A program made the position numbers and the translations under genes. The notes under the pieces are model-generated. The model did not search any database and had not been told where the DNA came from. It was given only the letters and a program-made list of their open reading frames with translations. A stretch of DNA of 64,000 nucleotides. Source: Nissabacter sp. SGAir0207 (GTDB lineage Bacteria; Pseudomonadota; Gammaproteobacteria; Enterobacterales; Enterobacteriaceae). Of this stretch, positions 54,617 to 63,142 are shown one piece after another; the stretch's first letter is position 1; the number at the start of each line of letters is the position of its first letter. Location of the stretch: contig NZ_CP028035.1 of the NCBI RefSeq assembly GCF_005491205.1, forward strand, positions 3,472,001 to 3,536,000, in the 5' to 3' direction.

Positions 54617-56023
54617 TTATTCGTCGTCGTATTGCGGGCCGGCATAGTTGTCAAAGCGTGACCACTGGCCGTTAAAGGTGAGGCGCACCGAGCCAATCGG
54701 CCCATTACGCTGCTTGCCGATGATGATTTCGGCGATGCCCTTCAGGTCGCTGTTCTCGTGATAGACCTCATCACGGTAGATGAACATGATCAGGTCGGCG
54801 TCCTGCTCGATGGAGCCGGACTCACGCAGGTCGGAGTTGACCGGGCGCTTGTCGGCACGCTGCTCCAGGGAGCGGTTGAGCTGCGACAGCGCCACCACTG
54901 GCACCTGCAACTCTTTCGCCAACGCCTTCAGCGAGCGGGAGATCTCGGCGATCTCCAGCGTACGGTTGTCGGAGAGCGACGGCACACGCATCAGCTGGAG
55001 GTAGTCGATCATGATCAGGCTGAGGCCACCGTGCTCGCGGAAGATGCGGCGCGCGCGTGAACGCACTTCGGTTGGCGTCAGGCCGGAGGAGTCATCGATA
55101 TACATGTTGCGCTTCTCCAGCAGGATGCCCATGGTGCTGGAGATGCGCGCCCAATCCTCGTCATCAAGCTGGCCGGTACGGATTCGGGTCTGGTCAACGC
55201 GCGACAGCGACGCCAGCATACGCATCATGATCTGCTCGCCGGGCATCTCCAGGCTGAAGATCAGCACTGGCTTGTCCTGCAACATGGCGGCGTTTTCGCA
55301 CAGGTTCATGGCGAAAGTGGTTTTACCCATCGACGGACGCGCCGCCACGATAATCAGGTCAGACTTTTGCAGGCCGGCGGTCTTCTTGTTCAGATCCTGA
55401 TAGCCGGTGTCCACGCCGGTCACGCCGTCGTGCGGGGTCTGGTAGAGCGACTCAATGCGCGATACCGTGGCCTCGAGGATCTGGTCGATGCTCTTTGGCC
55501 CCTCATCCTTGTTGGCGCGGTTCTCGGCGATCTGGAACACGCGGGACTCGGCCAGATCGAGCAGATCCTCGCTGCTGCGCCCCTGCGGGTCATAGCCGGC
55601 GTCGGCGATCTCATTGGCCACCGAGATCATCTCACGCACCACCGCGCGCTCGCGCACGATATCGGCGTAGGCGGAGATGTTGGCGGCGCTCGGGGTGTTT
55701 TTCGACAGCTCCGCCAGATAGGCGAAACCGCCCACCGACTCCAGCTCGCCGCGCTGCTCCAGCGACTCCGACAGGGTGATCAGGTCAATCGGCTTGCCCA
55801 TCTCCAGCAGGCGCTGCATCTCGGTGAAGATCAGCCGGTGCGGGCGGCTGAAGAAGTCATTCGCCGCCACACGTTCAGAGACGTTGTCCCAACGTTCGTT
55901 GTCCAGCATCAACCCGCCCAACACGGACTGCTCCGCTTCCAAGGAGTGCGGCGGGAGCTTCAGCCCTTCCATCTGGCGATCTCGGGTGTCGGTGGGTTTG
56001 CTGAGGGGTTTTTTTGCTGACAT
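54617..56023 (-). CDS. dnaB: Replicative DNA helicase
   Basis: Hexameric 5'-3' helicase of the replication fork. The 468-residue protein has the N-terminal primase-interacting domain (PHSLEAEQSVLGGLMLDNERW), the linker helix region, and the RecA-like motor with Walker A ARPSMGKTTFAMNL, Walker B LIMIDYLQLM and LSQLNRSLEQRADKRP. The C-terminus FDNYAGPQYDDE is identical to E. coli. No intein or insertion is present. Confidence 0.98.
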   Translation of the reverse strand: MSAKKPLSKPTDTRDRQMEGLKLPPHSLEAEQSVLGGLMLDNERWDNVSERVAANDFFSRPHRLIFTEMQRLLEMGKPIDLITLSESLEQRGELESVGGFAYLAELSKNTPSAANISAYADIVRERAVVREMISVANEIADAGYDPQGRSSEDLLDLAESRVFQIAENRANKDEGPKSIDQILEATVSRIESLYQTPHDGVTGVDTGYQDLNKKTAGLQKSDLIIVAARPSMGKTTFAMNLCENAAMLQDKPVLIFSLEMPGEQIMMRMLASLSRVDQTRIRTGQLDDEDWARISSTMGILLEKRNMYIDDSSGLTPTEVRSRARRIFREHGGLSLIMIDYLQLMRVPSLSDNRTLEIAEISRSLKALAKELQVPVVALSQLNRSLEQRADKRPVNSDLRESGSIEQDADLIMFIYRDEVYHENSDLKGIAEIIIGKQRNGPIGSVRLTFNGQWSRFDNYAGPQYDDE

Positions 56024-56209
56024 GGGTAGATTTTTTTCCTGGGCTAAAGGGGTTCCTGCGGGTGAAACGTCGCTGGGATGCGCCCTAGAGTATACTGAAT
56101 TCTCCGGGCGCTTTCTTCACTATCCCAATGCCCGAATCAGAAAAGCCGGGGGTGGATTGGCCCTGCCGATTGGCGTAGCGTGGAGCAAACCCCTAAGGAG
56201 AGCAACGAC

Positions 56210-57199
56210 ATGGCCAAACGCATTCAGTTTTCCGCCACCGGTGGCCCGGAGGTGCTGGAGTATGTGGATTTCACCCCCGCCGCGCCGGGCGAGCACGAGA
56301 TCCAGGTTGAGAACCGCGCCATCGGCATCAACTACATCGACACTTACGTGCGCAGCGGCCTCTACCCGCCCGCCAGCCTGCCCTCCGGGCTGGGCACCGA
56401 GGCGGCGGGCGTGGTGACGCGCGTCGGCAGCGGCGTCAGCCACCTGAAGCCGGGCGATCGCGTGGTCTATGCCCAGTCCGGGCTGGGGGCCTATAGCGAG
56501 GTGCACAATGTGCCAGCCGCCAAGGCCGCGCCACTGCCCATCGGCATCAGCTTCGAGCAGGCGGCCGCCTCCTTCCTGAAGGGGCTGACGGTCTACTATT
56601 TGCTGCGCAAGACCCATGAGATCCAGCCGGGCGAGGTGTTCCTGTTCCACGCCGCTGCCGGTGGCGTCGGGCTGATCGCCTGCCAGTGGGCCAGAGCGCT
56701 CAACGCAAAATTGATCGGCACCGTGGGCAGTGACGAGAAGGCAGAGCGCGCGCAACAGGCCGGTGCCTGGGCGACCATCAACTACCGGCGTGAGGGGATC
56801 GCCGCGCGCGTCGCGGAGCTGACCGGCGGCAAAAAGGTGGGCGTGGTGTATGACTCGGTGGGCAAGGAGACCTGGATCGACTCCCTCGACAGCCTGCGTC
56901 CGCGCGGGTTGATGGTCAGCTTTGGCAACGCCTCCGGCCCGGTGACCGGCGTCGATTTGGGCATCCTTAACCAGAAGGGATCGCTGTTCGTGACCCGTCC
57001 CTCGCTCAACGCCTACGTGGCCAGCCATGCGGAGCTGGTGGAGGCGAGCCAGGAGCTGTTTGCGCTGATCGCCAGCGGCGTGATTCAGGTGGAGGTGCCG
57101 GAGAGCCAGCGCTTCCCGCTCTCGGAGGCGAAGCGCGCCCATGAGGTGTTGCAGTCGCGCAATACCCAAGGCTCCAGCCTGCTGATCCCCGGCCTATAA
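56210..57199 (+). CDS. qorA: NADPH-quinone oxidoreductase QorA
   Basis: Zinc-independent MDR-superfamily quinone reductase (QOR1, zeta-crystallin-like), cytoplasmic. The 329-residue protein has AIGINYIDTYVRSGLYP, LGTEAAGVVTRVGSGV, the nucleotide motif AAAGGVGLIACQWARAL and VVYDSVGKETWIDSLD. The start at 56210 (MAKRIQF) follows AAGGAG at 9 bases and matches E. coli; the in-frame ATG at 56180 is upstream of this RBS. Divergent from dnaB, as in E. coli. Confidence 0.96.
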   Translation: MAKRIQFSATGGPEVLEYVDFTPAAPGEHEIQVENRAIGINYIDTYVRSGLYPPASLPSGLGTEAAGVVTRVGSGVSHLKPGDRVVYAQSGLGAYSEVHNVPAAKAAPLPIGISFEQAAASFLKGLTVYYLLRKTHEIQPGEVFLFHAAAGGVGLIACQWARALNAKLIGTVGSDEKAERAQQAGAWATINYRREGIAARVAELTGGKKVGVVYDSVGKETWIDSLDSLRPRGLMVSFGNASGPVTGVDLGILNQKGSLFVTRPSLNAYVASHAELVEASQELFALIASGVIQVEVPESQRFPLSEAKRAHEVLQSRNTQGSSLLIPGL

Positions 57200-57430
57200 A
57201 AGCAAAGAGGGCTTCCGAAGAAGCCCTCTCATGCCCTCGCGCAACGCTGAACGTCTACGCGATTCTCTTCCTTACTGCGACACACTGTAATTGTAGGGGT
57301 ACAGCGGATGCGCCCGACGGATGGTGTCACTTCAGCGACTATTATCTATCGCATCAGGCAGGATGAAAATGGGGTCGCCAGCGGGTCGGCAACCAGAAGC
57401 TGCGGACATCCTAACAGCCCGCCTTGTTAA
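57200..57430 (-). ncRNA. Candidate structured small RNA / pspG 3' region
   Basis: No protein gene fits the 406-bp qorA-pspG gap. On the minus strand it ends in AGAGGGCTTC-TTCG-GAAGCCCTCT (57206-57229), a 10-bp stem closed by a stable C(UUCG)G tetraloop, followed by TTTGCTTTTA; on the plus strand the loop is CGAA and no T-run follows. Upstream on the minus strand are further pairings, e.g. GGATG (57407-57411) with CATCC (57361-57365), and GCGA/TCGC. This suggests a leftward transcript, independent or the 3' part of the pspG mRNA. Boundaries at the 5' end are unknown. I recall a report of a pspG 3' sRNA in E. coli, but cannot confirm homology. Confidence 0.5.
57206..57229 (-). terminator. UUCG-tetraloop terminator
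   Basis: Ten-base-pair stem with UUCG loop on the minus strand and downstream TTTGCTTTTA. It lies 7 bases after the qorA stop on the other strand and may also halt qorA transcription less efficiently. Confidence 0.75.
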
Positions 57431-57605
57431 AAAATATGCATAATTTCCTATTTCGCCGACTAATCTGCCAGGTTGTGATCCTCGCCGCATAACCTGCCCG
57501 GCCCGCGGGTTTGGCTTGCACGATTTTGTTAGCCGGCTGGCGCAATAATCGCCTGAATTTTGGCACCTTTTTGCCGCTTCTTACGACAACGCGTAACCGT
57601 TTCGC

Positions 57606-57824
57606 TTAATAACGGCGCAGTTTGGGCTTTTGCACCGTGCGATAAATCCACACCACCAGCACCGCCAACAGCAGCCAAGGCAACAATTTTATAACAAGCG
57701 TAAACAGCCCGCCGACCATCATGAACAGCGTGGCGACCAACAGGGCCGCGACAATGCCAATCAGTGAAATGCCGGTCAGCATCAGCATGGCGAAGAAGCC
57801 AATAACAAAAAAGAGTTCAATCAT
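57606..57824 (-). CDS. pspG: Phage shock protein PspG
   Basis: Small inner-membrane member of the Psp envelope-stress regulon. The 72-residue protein has two hydrophobic stretches (IELFFVIGFFAMLMLTGISLIGIVAALLV split by a short turn, and LFTLVIKLLPWLLLAVLVVWIY) and the basic C-terminus RTVQKPKLRRY. Start ATG at 57824. It is a single gene with its own sigma-54 promoter; regulation by PspF (encoded elsewhere) is expected from E. coli. Confidence 0.95.
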   Translation of the reverse strand: MIELFFVIGFFAMLMLTGISLIGIVAALLVATLFMMVGGLFTLVIKLLPWLLLAVLVVWIYRTVQKPKLRRY

Positions 57825-57862
57825 GGCAAGGCTCCTGAAGAGAAAGTTCTGGCAGGAGTATT

Positions 57863-57877
57863 ACAAGAAGCGTGCCA
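57863..57877 (-). promoter_or_regulatory. Sigma-54 promoter of pspG
   Basis: On the minus strand TGGCAC-GCTTC-TTGT (57877 down to 57863) matches TGGCAC-N5-TTGC with one mismatch at the last position, about 40 bases before the ATG. PspF enhancer sites would lie upstream near 57900-57970 but were not delimited. Confidence 0.8.
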
Positions 57878-57967
57878 CTTTTCTTTGACGCTAAGTGGCT
57901 GATCTGGCATACGCCCCGCCGCCGGGTGCAGCGGGACGTCGTGGAAAACACCAACAGTTGGTGAAAT

Positions 57968-58990
57968 TTACCGGGGGGCGAGCACGCACTGGAGCGCGCG
58001 CTCCACTACTTCGACATCCGCGCCCGCTTTGTGGGCGTTCTCACTCAGGTAACGACGCCATTGGCGCGCGCCCGGAATGCCCTGGAACAGGCCGAGGATG
58101 TGGCGGGTGATGTGGCCGAGATAGGTGCCGTTCGCCAGCTCTTTCTCAATGTAGGGGTAGAGCGCGCGCACCACCTCGACCCCGCTGCGGGCGGTTTCCT
58201 GGCTGCCGAACAGCTCGCTGTCCACCTGCGCCAAAATGCCGGGGTTCTGGTACGCCTCACGCCCCATCATCACGCCATCCAGATGTTGCAGGTGCGCTTT
58301 CGCCTCTTCCAGCGTCTTCACGCCGCCATTGATGGCAAGAGTCAGGTGCGGGAAGTCGCGCTTGAGCTGGTAGACGCGCGGGTAGTCGAGCGGCGGGATC
58401 TCGCGGTTCTCTTTCGGGCTGAGGCCAGAGAGCCACGCCTTGCGCGCATGGATGGTGAACATCTCGCACTCGCCACGGCCAGAGACGGTGTCGATGAAGT
58501 CACACAGGAAGGCGTAGCTGTCCTGATCGTCAATGCCGATGCGGGTCTTTACCGTCACCGGGATCGAGACCACGTCGCGCATCGCCTTGATGCAGTCCGC
58601 CACCAGCGCGGCCTGCCCCATCAGGCAGGCACCGAACATGCCATTCTGCACGCGGTCAGAGGGGCAGCCGACGTTCAGGTTGATCTCGTCATAGCCGCGC
58701 TGCTCTGCCAGTTTGGCGCAGTGCGCCAGCGCCGCCGGATCGCTGCCACCCAGTTGCAGCGCCACCGGGTGCTCCTCTTCGCTATAGGCCAGATAGTCGC
58801 CCTTGCCGTGGATGATCGCGCCGGTGGTCACCATCTCGGTGTAGAGCAGCGTCTGGCGGCTCAGCAGGCGGTGGAAGTAGCGGCAGTGGCGATCGGTCCA
58901 GTCGAGCATTGGCGCGACAGAGAAGGTATGCGGCGGACGGGTCGGCGCCACGCCGGGCGCGGTGGCCGGGGCAGAGAGTGAAGTCGTCAT
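57968..58990 (-). CDS. dusA: tRNA-dihydrouridine(20/20a) synthase
   Basis: FMN enzyme reducing U20 and U20a of tRNA. The 340-residue protein has [20 protein letters not shown], catalytic Cys in [55 protein letters not shown] (family-specific) and [15 protein letters not shown]. The start at 58990 (MTTSLSA) is preferred; the frame is open upstream to 59074, but those codons are not conserved and would intrude on the divergent zur promoter. Confidence 0.95.
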   Translation of the reverse strand: MTTSLSAPATAPGVAPTRPPHTFSVAPMLDWTDRHCRYFHRLLSRQTLLYTEMVTTGAIIHGKGDYLAYSEEEHPVALQLGGSDPAALAHCAKLAEQRGYDEINLNVGCPSDRVQNGMFGACLMGQAALVADCIKAMRDVVSIPVTVKTRIGIDDQDSYAFLCDFIDTVSGRGECEMFTIHARKAWLSGLSPKENREIPPLDYPRVYQLKRDFPHLTLAINGGVKTLEEAKAHLQHLDGVMMGREAYQNPGILAQVDSELFGSQETARSGVEVVRALYPYIEKELANGTYLGHITRHILGLFQGIPGARQWRRYLSENAHKAGADVEVVERALQCVLAPR

Positions 58991-59207
58991 AGCAGGATCG
59001 GGCGGTTCCGGGGAATTGATAAAAGATAGCCTGTTAGCAACAGGCGCGGCACGGCGGCGCAGTGCCGCAGGCAAACCCCTATTGTACAGCGATCCGGCAA
59101 TTTTAACAGGCCACCGCGCGCACGCGCCGCCACCATCTGCTGGCAGATTCGTCGATTTGCGCTAAACGTGGTAAAATCCCTCTCTCTTTTGCGCCGGGAA
59201 TATTGCC

Positions 59208-59717
59208 ATGACCACCACCCTTCAGGACACCCTCCTTGCTCAGGCTGAGCGTTTGTGCCAACAGCGCAACGTGCGCCTGACACCGCAGCGGCTGGAAGTG
59301 CTCCGCCTGATGGCGTTGCAGCCCGGTGCCATCAGCGCCTATGACCTGCTGGATCTGCTGCGCCAGTCCGAGCCACAGGCCAAGCCACCGACGGTCTACC
59401 GCGCCCTCGACTTCCTGCTGGAGCAGGGGTTCATCCACCGCGTGGAGTCCGCCAACAGCTACGTGCTCTGCCACCACTTCGAGGAGCCGACCCACGCTTC
59501 GGCACTGTTCATCTGCGACCGCTGCGGCCAGGTGACCGAGCAGACGACCCAAGGCATCGAGGAGATCCTGGCGAAACTGGCCCAAGAGACGGGCTTTGCC
59601 ATGCGCCATAGCGTGGTGGAGGCCCACGGTCTCTGTACGCCATGCCGTGAAGTGGAGAGCTGTGAGGATAAGCACGCTTGCGGACACGACCATAGCATCG
59701 TGGTGAAGAAGCGTTAA
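59208..59717 (+). CDS. zur: Zinc uptake regulator Zur
   Basis: Fur-family repressor of zinc acquisition genes. The 169-residue protein has the winged helix (NVRLTPQRLEVLRLMALQPGAISAYDLLDLL, PTVYRALDFLLEQGFIHRV) and dimerisation domain with the structural zinc site CDRCGQ and the C-terminal CTPC pair, plus ASALFICDRC and MRHSVVEAHGLC ligands; ends in CGHDHSIVVKKR. Start ATG at 59208. It is divergent from dusA. Confidence 0.97.
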   Translation: MTTTLQDTLLAQAERLCQQRNVRLTPQRLEVLRLMALQPGAISAYDLLDLLRQSEPQAKPPTVYRALDFLLEQGFIHRVESANSYVLCHHFEEPTHASALFICDRCGQVTEQTTQGIEEILAKLAQETGFAMRHSVVEAHGLCTPCREVESCEDKHACGHDHSIVVKKR

Positions 59718-59816
59718 TCGGGTGGGGAAATAAGAAAGGGCACATCCTTGTGCCGCATCATCCGTATCTTCGCTTATCGGGTAGGAGCAGCTGAAGAGCC
59801 CTGGATTCTTAATGCT

Positions 59817-59860
59817 GGCTTACCTGGGGTGAGTGGCATCACCCATGAGGCCGGTAAGCC
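59817..59860. repeat. Nested inverted repeat between zur and yjbJ
   Basis: Outer arms GGCTTACC (59817-59824) and GGTAAGCC (59853-59860) enclose a perfect hairpin GGGTGA-GTGGCA-TCACCC (59827-59844). It lies between the 3' ends of the convergent zur and yjbJ genes, with no T-run. It may be a bidirectional terminator-like or mRNA-stabilising structure. Confidence 0.45.
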
Positions 59861-59882
59861 GGAACCTCTCAAATGGCCGGGG

Positions 59883-60092
59883 TTACCATTTGTATTTGTT
59901 GCTGTCTTCCCAGGTTTTCACCTCTTTCTCGGCTGCGTCTTTCTCGTAGCCGTAGCGCTCCTGGATTTTGCCGACAAGCTGTTCGCGTTTGCCTTCGATG
60001 GTGGTCATATCATCATCGGTCAGCTTGCCCCATTGCTCTTTAATTTTGCCTTTGAACTGTTTCCAGTTACCGCCTGCTTGATCGTTATTCAT
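59883..60092 (-). CDS. yjbJ: CsbD-family stress protein YjbJ
   Basis: Small abundant hydrophilic stress-response protein of unknown mechanism. The 69-residue sequence is close to E. coli YjbJ: AGGNWKQFKGKIKEQWGKLTD, MTTIEGKREQLVGKIQERYGY, AEKEVKTWED. The start at 60092 (MNNDQAGG) is 6 bases from AAGGAG and matches the family; the ATG immediately upstream is too close to the RBS. In E. coli the gene is sigma-S dependent. Confidence 0.94.
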   Translation of the reverse strand: MNNDQAGGNWKQFKGKIKEQWGKLTDDDMTTIEGKREQLVGKIQERYGYEKDAAEKEVKTWEDSNKYKW

Positions 60093-60442
60093 CATAATCT
60101 CCTTACCTGACCTTGGTTCAGATGAGGCTGATGGAGGCATCTCCATAGCCGGTGTGATCATTGAGGCAGGGACGGAGCCTGCGGGGCATGAAAACGACAT
60201 CCTCTCTATCATGCCCGGCTCCGGGGCTACCGCTCGGGTAGCGCCATCAGCGCCTGCCGTATGAATAATTGTAGTAGGTCATGCGGAATTTGCCCGCTTT
60301 TGTAGTCAGATTAACCTGAAAAACGGGCACGGCCGGGCGCAGGGGCGCATAAAAAGAGCGGGAAAACAGGCGGTAACGCGAAGTGATAATAACTCTTAGC
60401 AGATGTAACAGCGAATGTCCGCCTGCTAGCCCCGACGGCGCA
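60093..60442. other. Gene-free region between yjbJ and dinF
   Basis: 350 bp with no recognisable gene. It must hold the yjbJ promoter. Small inverted repeats occur (for example ATGGAGGCATCTCCAT near 60130), but no terminator with a T-run behind dinF is obvious. An 88-codon leftward frame crosses it and the end of dinF, without an RBS or recognisable product. Confidence 0.5.
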
Positions 60443-61786
60443 TCAGGCGCCTGCCGGGAACCAGCTATCCTGTTGCCAGTGGCGGCGCCAGATCCAGCCC
60501 AGCGCCAGACCACGCAGGGCCAGGAACACCGTCAGCGCCAGCCACAGCGCATGGTTGCCCAGCCAGGGCAGCGTCAGCAGAGTCAGGCCATAGCCCGCGG
60601 CGGCCACCGCCATGCTGTTACGCATCTCACGGCCACGCGTCGCCCCGACAAACATGCCATCCAACAGGTAGCACCAGACGCCCACCAGCGGCAGCAGTAC
60701 CTGCCAGCCCAGATAGTGCTGCGCCAGCGCATGTAGCGCCGGTAGCGAGGTGAGCGCCGCGACAATCTGCGTCCCAAACAGCGCATAGAGCGCCGCGAAC
60801 GCCAGCGCCACCAGCCCGGCCTGCCGGCAGGCGGCCTGCCACACCGCCTGCAACTGCCCGCGGTTGCGCGCGCCATACGCCTCACCTGAGTGCGCCTCCA
60901 CCGCGTAGGCAAAGCCATCCAGCGCATAGGCGGTAAAGGTCAGCAGGTTCATCAGCAAAGCGTTGACCGCCACCGTCTCACTGCCCAGCCGCGCGCCCAG
61001 AATGGTCAGCGAGGCGAAACAGAGTTGCAGCAGCAGCGAGCGCAACATGATGTCGCGGTTGAGCGCCAGCAGCCGCCGCAGATCGCCGCGCCAGCCCTGT
61101 GCCAGCATGGCCCGGCTGATGCCACGCCGCCGCATGACGCGCGCCGCCAGCCACAGCCCGAGCAGCAGGGTGGCGTACTCCGACAGGACGGTTGCCCACG
61201 CCGCGCCCTGCACGCCCCAGTGCAGCCCCATCACCAGCCACAGGTCGAGCACAATGTTCAGCAGGTTGCCTATCACCAGCAGCAGCACCGGTGCGCGCAC
61301 GTGCTGCACCCCCAGCAGCCAGCCGAGGATCACCAGATTCGCCAGTGAGGCTGGCGCGCTGAGCCAACGGATCTCGAGGAACAGCCGCGCCTGCTCCAGC
61401 ACCGCGGCATGGCCGCCCACCAGCCCCAGCGCCAGTTCAATCAGCGGGTGGCGGAACAGCAAAATCAGCAGGCCCGCGGCAACCGACAGCAGCAGCGGCT
61501 GCATAAAGGCCCGCGCCAGCCGCGCCGGATCGCGGGCGCCGAACGCCTGCGCCGTCATGCCGGTGGTACTCATGCGCAGGAACAGCAGCAGCATAAACAG
61601 GAAGCTAGTCGCCATCGCGCCAACCGCGACGCCGCCGAGGTAGTCCGGGCTGTCGAGGTGGCCGATGACGGCGGTGTCTACCAGCCCCAGCAGCGGGACG
61701 GTGACGTTGGAGAAGATCATCGGCAGCGCCAAACGCCAGAGCTGGCGGTCGGTCTCACCGAACCGTAGGGCGGCAATCAGTGGCAT
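60443..61786 (-). CDS. dinF: MATE-family efflux protein DinF
   Basis: Inner-membrane multidrug/oxidant export protein of the MATE family, in the LexA regulon through cotranscription with lexA. The 447-residue protein has 12 membrane segments: WRLALPMIFSNVTVPLLGLVDTAVIGH, MLLLFLRMSTTGMTAQAFGA, LNRDIMLRSLLLQLCFASLT, and GVWCYLLDGMFVGATRGREMRNSMA. The start at 61786 (MPLIAALRFGETD) matches E. coli length; upstream codons to 61828 are not conserved. 114 bp downstream of lexA. Confidence 0.94.
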   Translation of the reverse strand: MPLIAALRFGETDRQLWRLALPMIFSNVTVPLLGLVDTAVIGHLDSPDYLGGVAVGAMATSFLFMLLLFLRMSTTGMTAQAFGARDPARLARAFMQPLLLSVAAGLLILLFRHPLIELALGLVGGHAAVLEQARLFLEIRWLSAPASLANLVILGWLLGVQHVRAPVLLLVIGNLLNIVLDLWLVMGLHWGVQGAAWATVLSEYATLLLGLWLAARVMRRRGISRAMLAQGWRGDLRRLLALNRDIMLRSLLLQLCFASLTILGARLGSETVAVNALLMNLLTFTAYALDGFAYAVEAHSGEAYGARNRGQLQAVWQAACRQAGLVALAFAALYALFGTQIVAALTSLPALHALAQHYLGWQVLLPLVGVWCYLLDGMFVGATRGREMRNSMAVAAAGYGLTLLTLPWLGNHALWLALTVFLALRGLALGWIWRRHWQQDSWFPAGA

Positions 61787-61900
61787 CAGTTCGCTCACGG
61801 GCAGGGAGAAGAAACGACAACGCCCCACGAGGGGGCGTTATCAGGAGTTCAGGACTGTATCCGGCTGGCGCAGCCGCTTCCTGCACTGCGCCCTATGCCG

Positions 61901-62509
61901 TTAGCTCCAGTCGCCGTTGCGAATGACGCCGACGGCCAGCCCTTCAATAGAGAAGGTCTGCTCGCGCAGGTCAACCACGATCGGGGTGAACTCTTTGTTT
62001 TCCGGTAGCAGGTGCACAATGTTGCCCTGCTTTTTCAGGCGCTTGACGGTAACTTCATCATCAATGCGCGCCACCACCACCTGGCCGTTGCGCGCATCCT
62101 GGGTCTTGTGCACCGCCAGCAGGTCGCCATCCAGAATGCCGATGTCTTTCATCGACATGCCGCTGACGCGCAGCAGGAAGTCGGCGCTCGGCTTGAACAT
62201 CGCCGGGTCAACCTGGTAGTGGCTCTCAATGTGCTGCTGTGCCAGCAGCGGTTCGCCGGCGGCGACGCGGCCAATCAGCGGCAGGCCGTTCTCCTCTTCC
62301 ATCAGCAGGCGGATGCCGCGTGAGGCGCCGGAGACAATCTCAATCACACCCTTGCGCGCCAGCGCCTTCAGGTGCTCTTCTGCCGCGTTAGGCGAGCGGA
62401 AACCCAGGCGCTGCGCAATCTCGGCACGCGTCGGCGGCATGCCGGTCTGGGAAATGTGGTCGCGAATGAGGTCATAGACCTCTTGCTGTCTGGTGGTAAG
62501 TGCTTTCAT
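61901..62509 (-). CDS. lexA: LexA repressor
   Basis: SOS master repressor and latent protease. The 202-residue protein has the winged helix ([25 protein letters not shown]), the self-cleavage site Ala84-Gly85 in RVAAGEPLL, and the catalytic dyad Ser119 ([10 protein letters not shown]) and Lys156 (VTVKRLKK); all positions equal E. coli. Two SOS boxes precede it, so it is autoregulated. Confidence 0.99.
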   Translation of the reverse strand: MKALTTRQQEVYDLIRDHISQTGMPPTRAEIAQRLGFRSPNAAEEHLKALARKGVIEIVSGASRGIRLLMEEENGLPLIGRVAAGEPLLAQQHIESHYQVDPAMFKPSADFLLRVSGMSMKDIGILDGDLLAVHKTQDARNGQVVVARIDDEVTVKRLKKQGNIVHLLPENKEFTPIVVDLREQTFSIEGLAVGVIRNGDWS

Positions 62510-62515
62510 CCCGCC

Positions 62516-62556
62516 CCCTGGTTGTTTATACAGTCTTGCTGGGAGTATATACAGCT
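62516..62556 (-). promoter_or_regulatory. Two LexA (SOS) boxes of lexA-dinF
   Basis: On the minus strand AGCTGTATATACTCCCAGCA (62556 to 62537) and GACTGTATAAACAACCAGGG (62535 to 62516) are adjacent, as in E. coli lexA. Both keep the CTGT...ACAG-type half sites, the second more degenerate on its 3' side. Confidence 0.92.
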
Positions 62557-62648
62557 ACGGCGCAGTTGAAAACCTGACAGGCGAAAAATCCCCGGTTCCG
62601 GTGCATTTTGCACTGTTTACCGTGCGCTTTTGCGTAAATCTTCGCAAG

Positions 62649-63017
62649 TTATGACAAATGGGGCAGCAGCACCATTGCCCAGACGAAAAGTGTCAGTATG
62701 ATAGCCAACGCAACGGCCGCCGAGCCAAGATCCTTGGCGCGGCCCGAGAGCGGATGCAACTCCGGCCCGATTCTGTCGACAATGGCCTCGATCGCGCTGT
62801 TGATAATCTCAATGATCATCACCAGCACGATGGCCCCGACCATCAGGATGCGCTCAACGGTGGTCACATCCAGCCAGAACGCCAGGATGATGGCCGGGAT
62901 GGCCAGCATGGCCTCTTGTCGGAATGCAGCCTCATTTTTCCAGGCTGCCAGCAGTCCTTTTACCGAATAACCGGCCGCTTTATAGATACGGACCAACCCG
63001 GTTGTTTGATTTGCCAT
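62649..63017 (-). CDS. dgkA: Diacylglycerol kinase
   Basis: Small trimeric inner-membrane kinase recycling diacylglycerol to phosphatidate. The 122-residue protein has an amphipathic N-terminus (RIYKAAGYSVKGLLAAWKNEAAFRQE), three membrane helices, and the catalytic segment MIIEIINSAIEAIVDRIG with the conserved Glu and Asn residues. Divergent from plsB with 125 bp between starts, the conserved arrangement. Confidence 0.97.
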   Translation of the reverse strand: MANQTTGLVRIYKAAGYSVKGLLAAWKNEAAFRQEAMLAIPAIILAFWLDVTTVERILMVGAIVLVMIIEIINSAIEAIVDRIGPELHPLSGRAKDLGSAAVALAIILTLFVWAMVLLPHLS

Positions 63018-63142
63018 ACGCTCTGCACCTTAAGATGAATTAACAATATTTTAGCGGCTATTCATCCGCTCGGGACGAAAGATATCAAACCGGCTTTCTG
63101 ATATCCTTGCGGCGCATCGCTTATATGAGGCTTTACATTTTT

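Noticed and set aside
60247..60513. 88-codon leftward frame between dinF and yjbJ
   Set aside because: No RBS, overlaps the end of dinF, and no recognisable product; only the non-conserved reading frame supports it.
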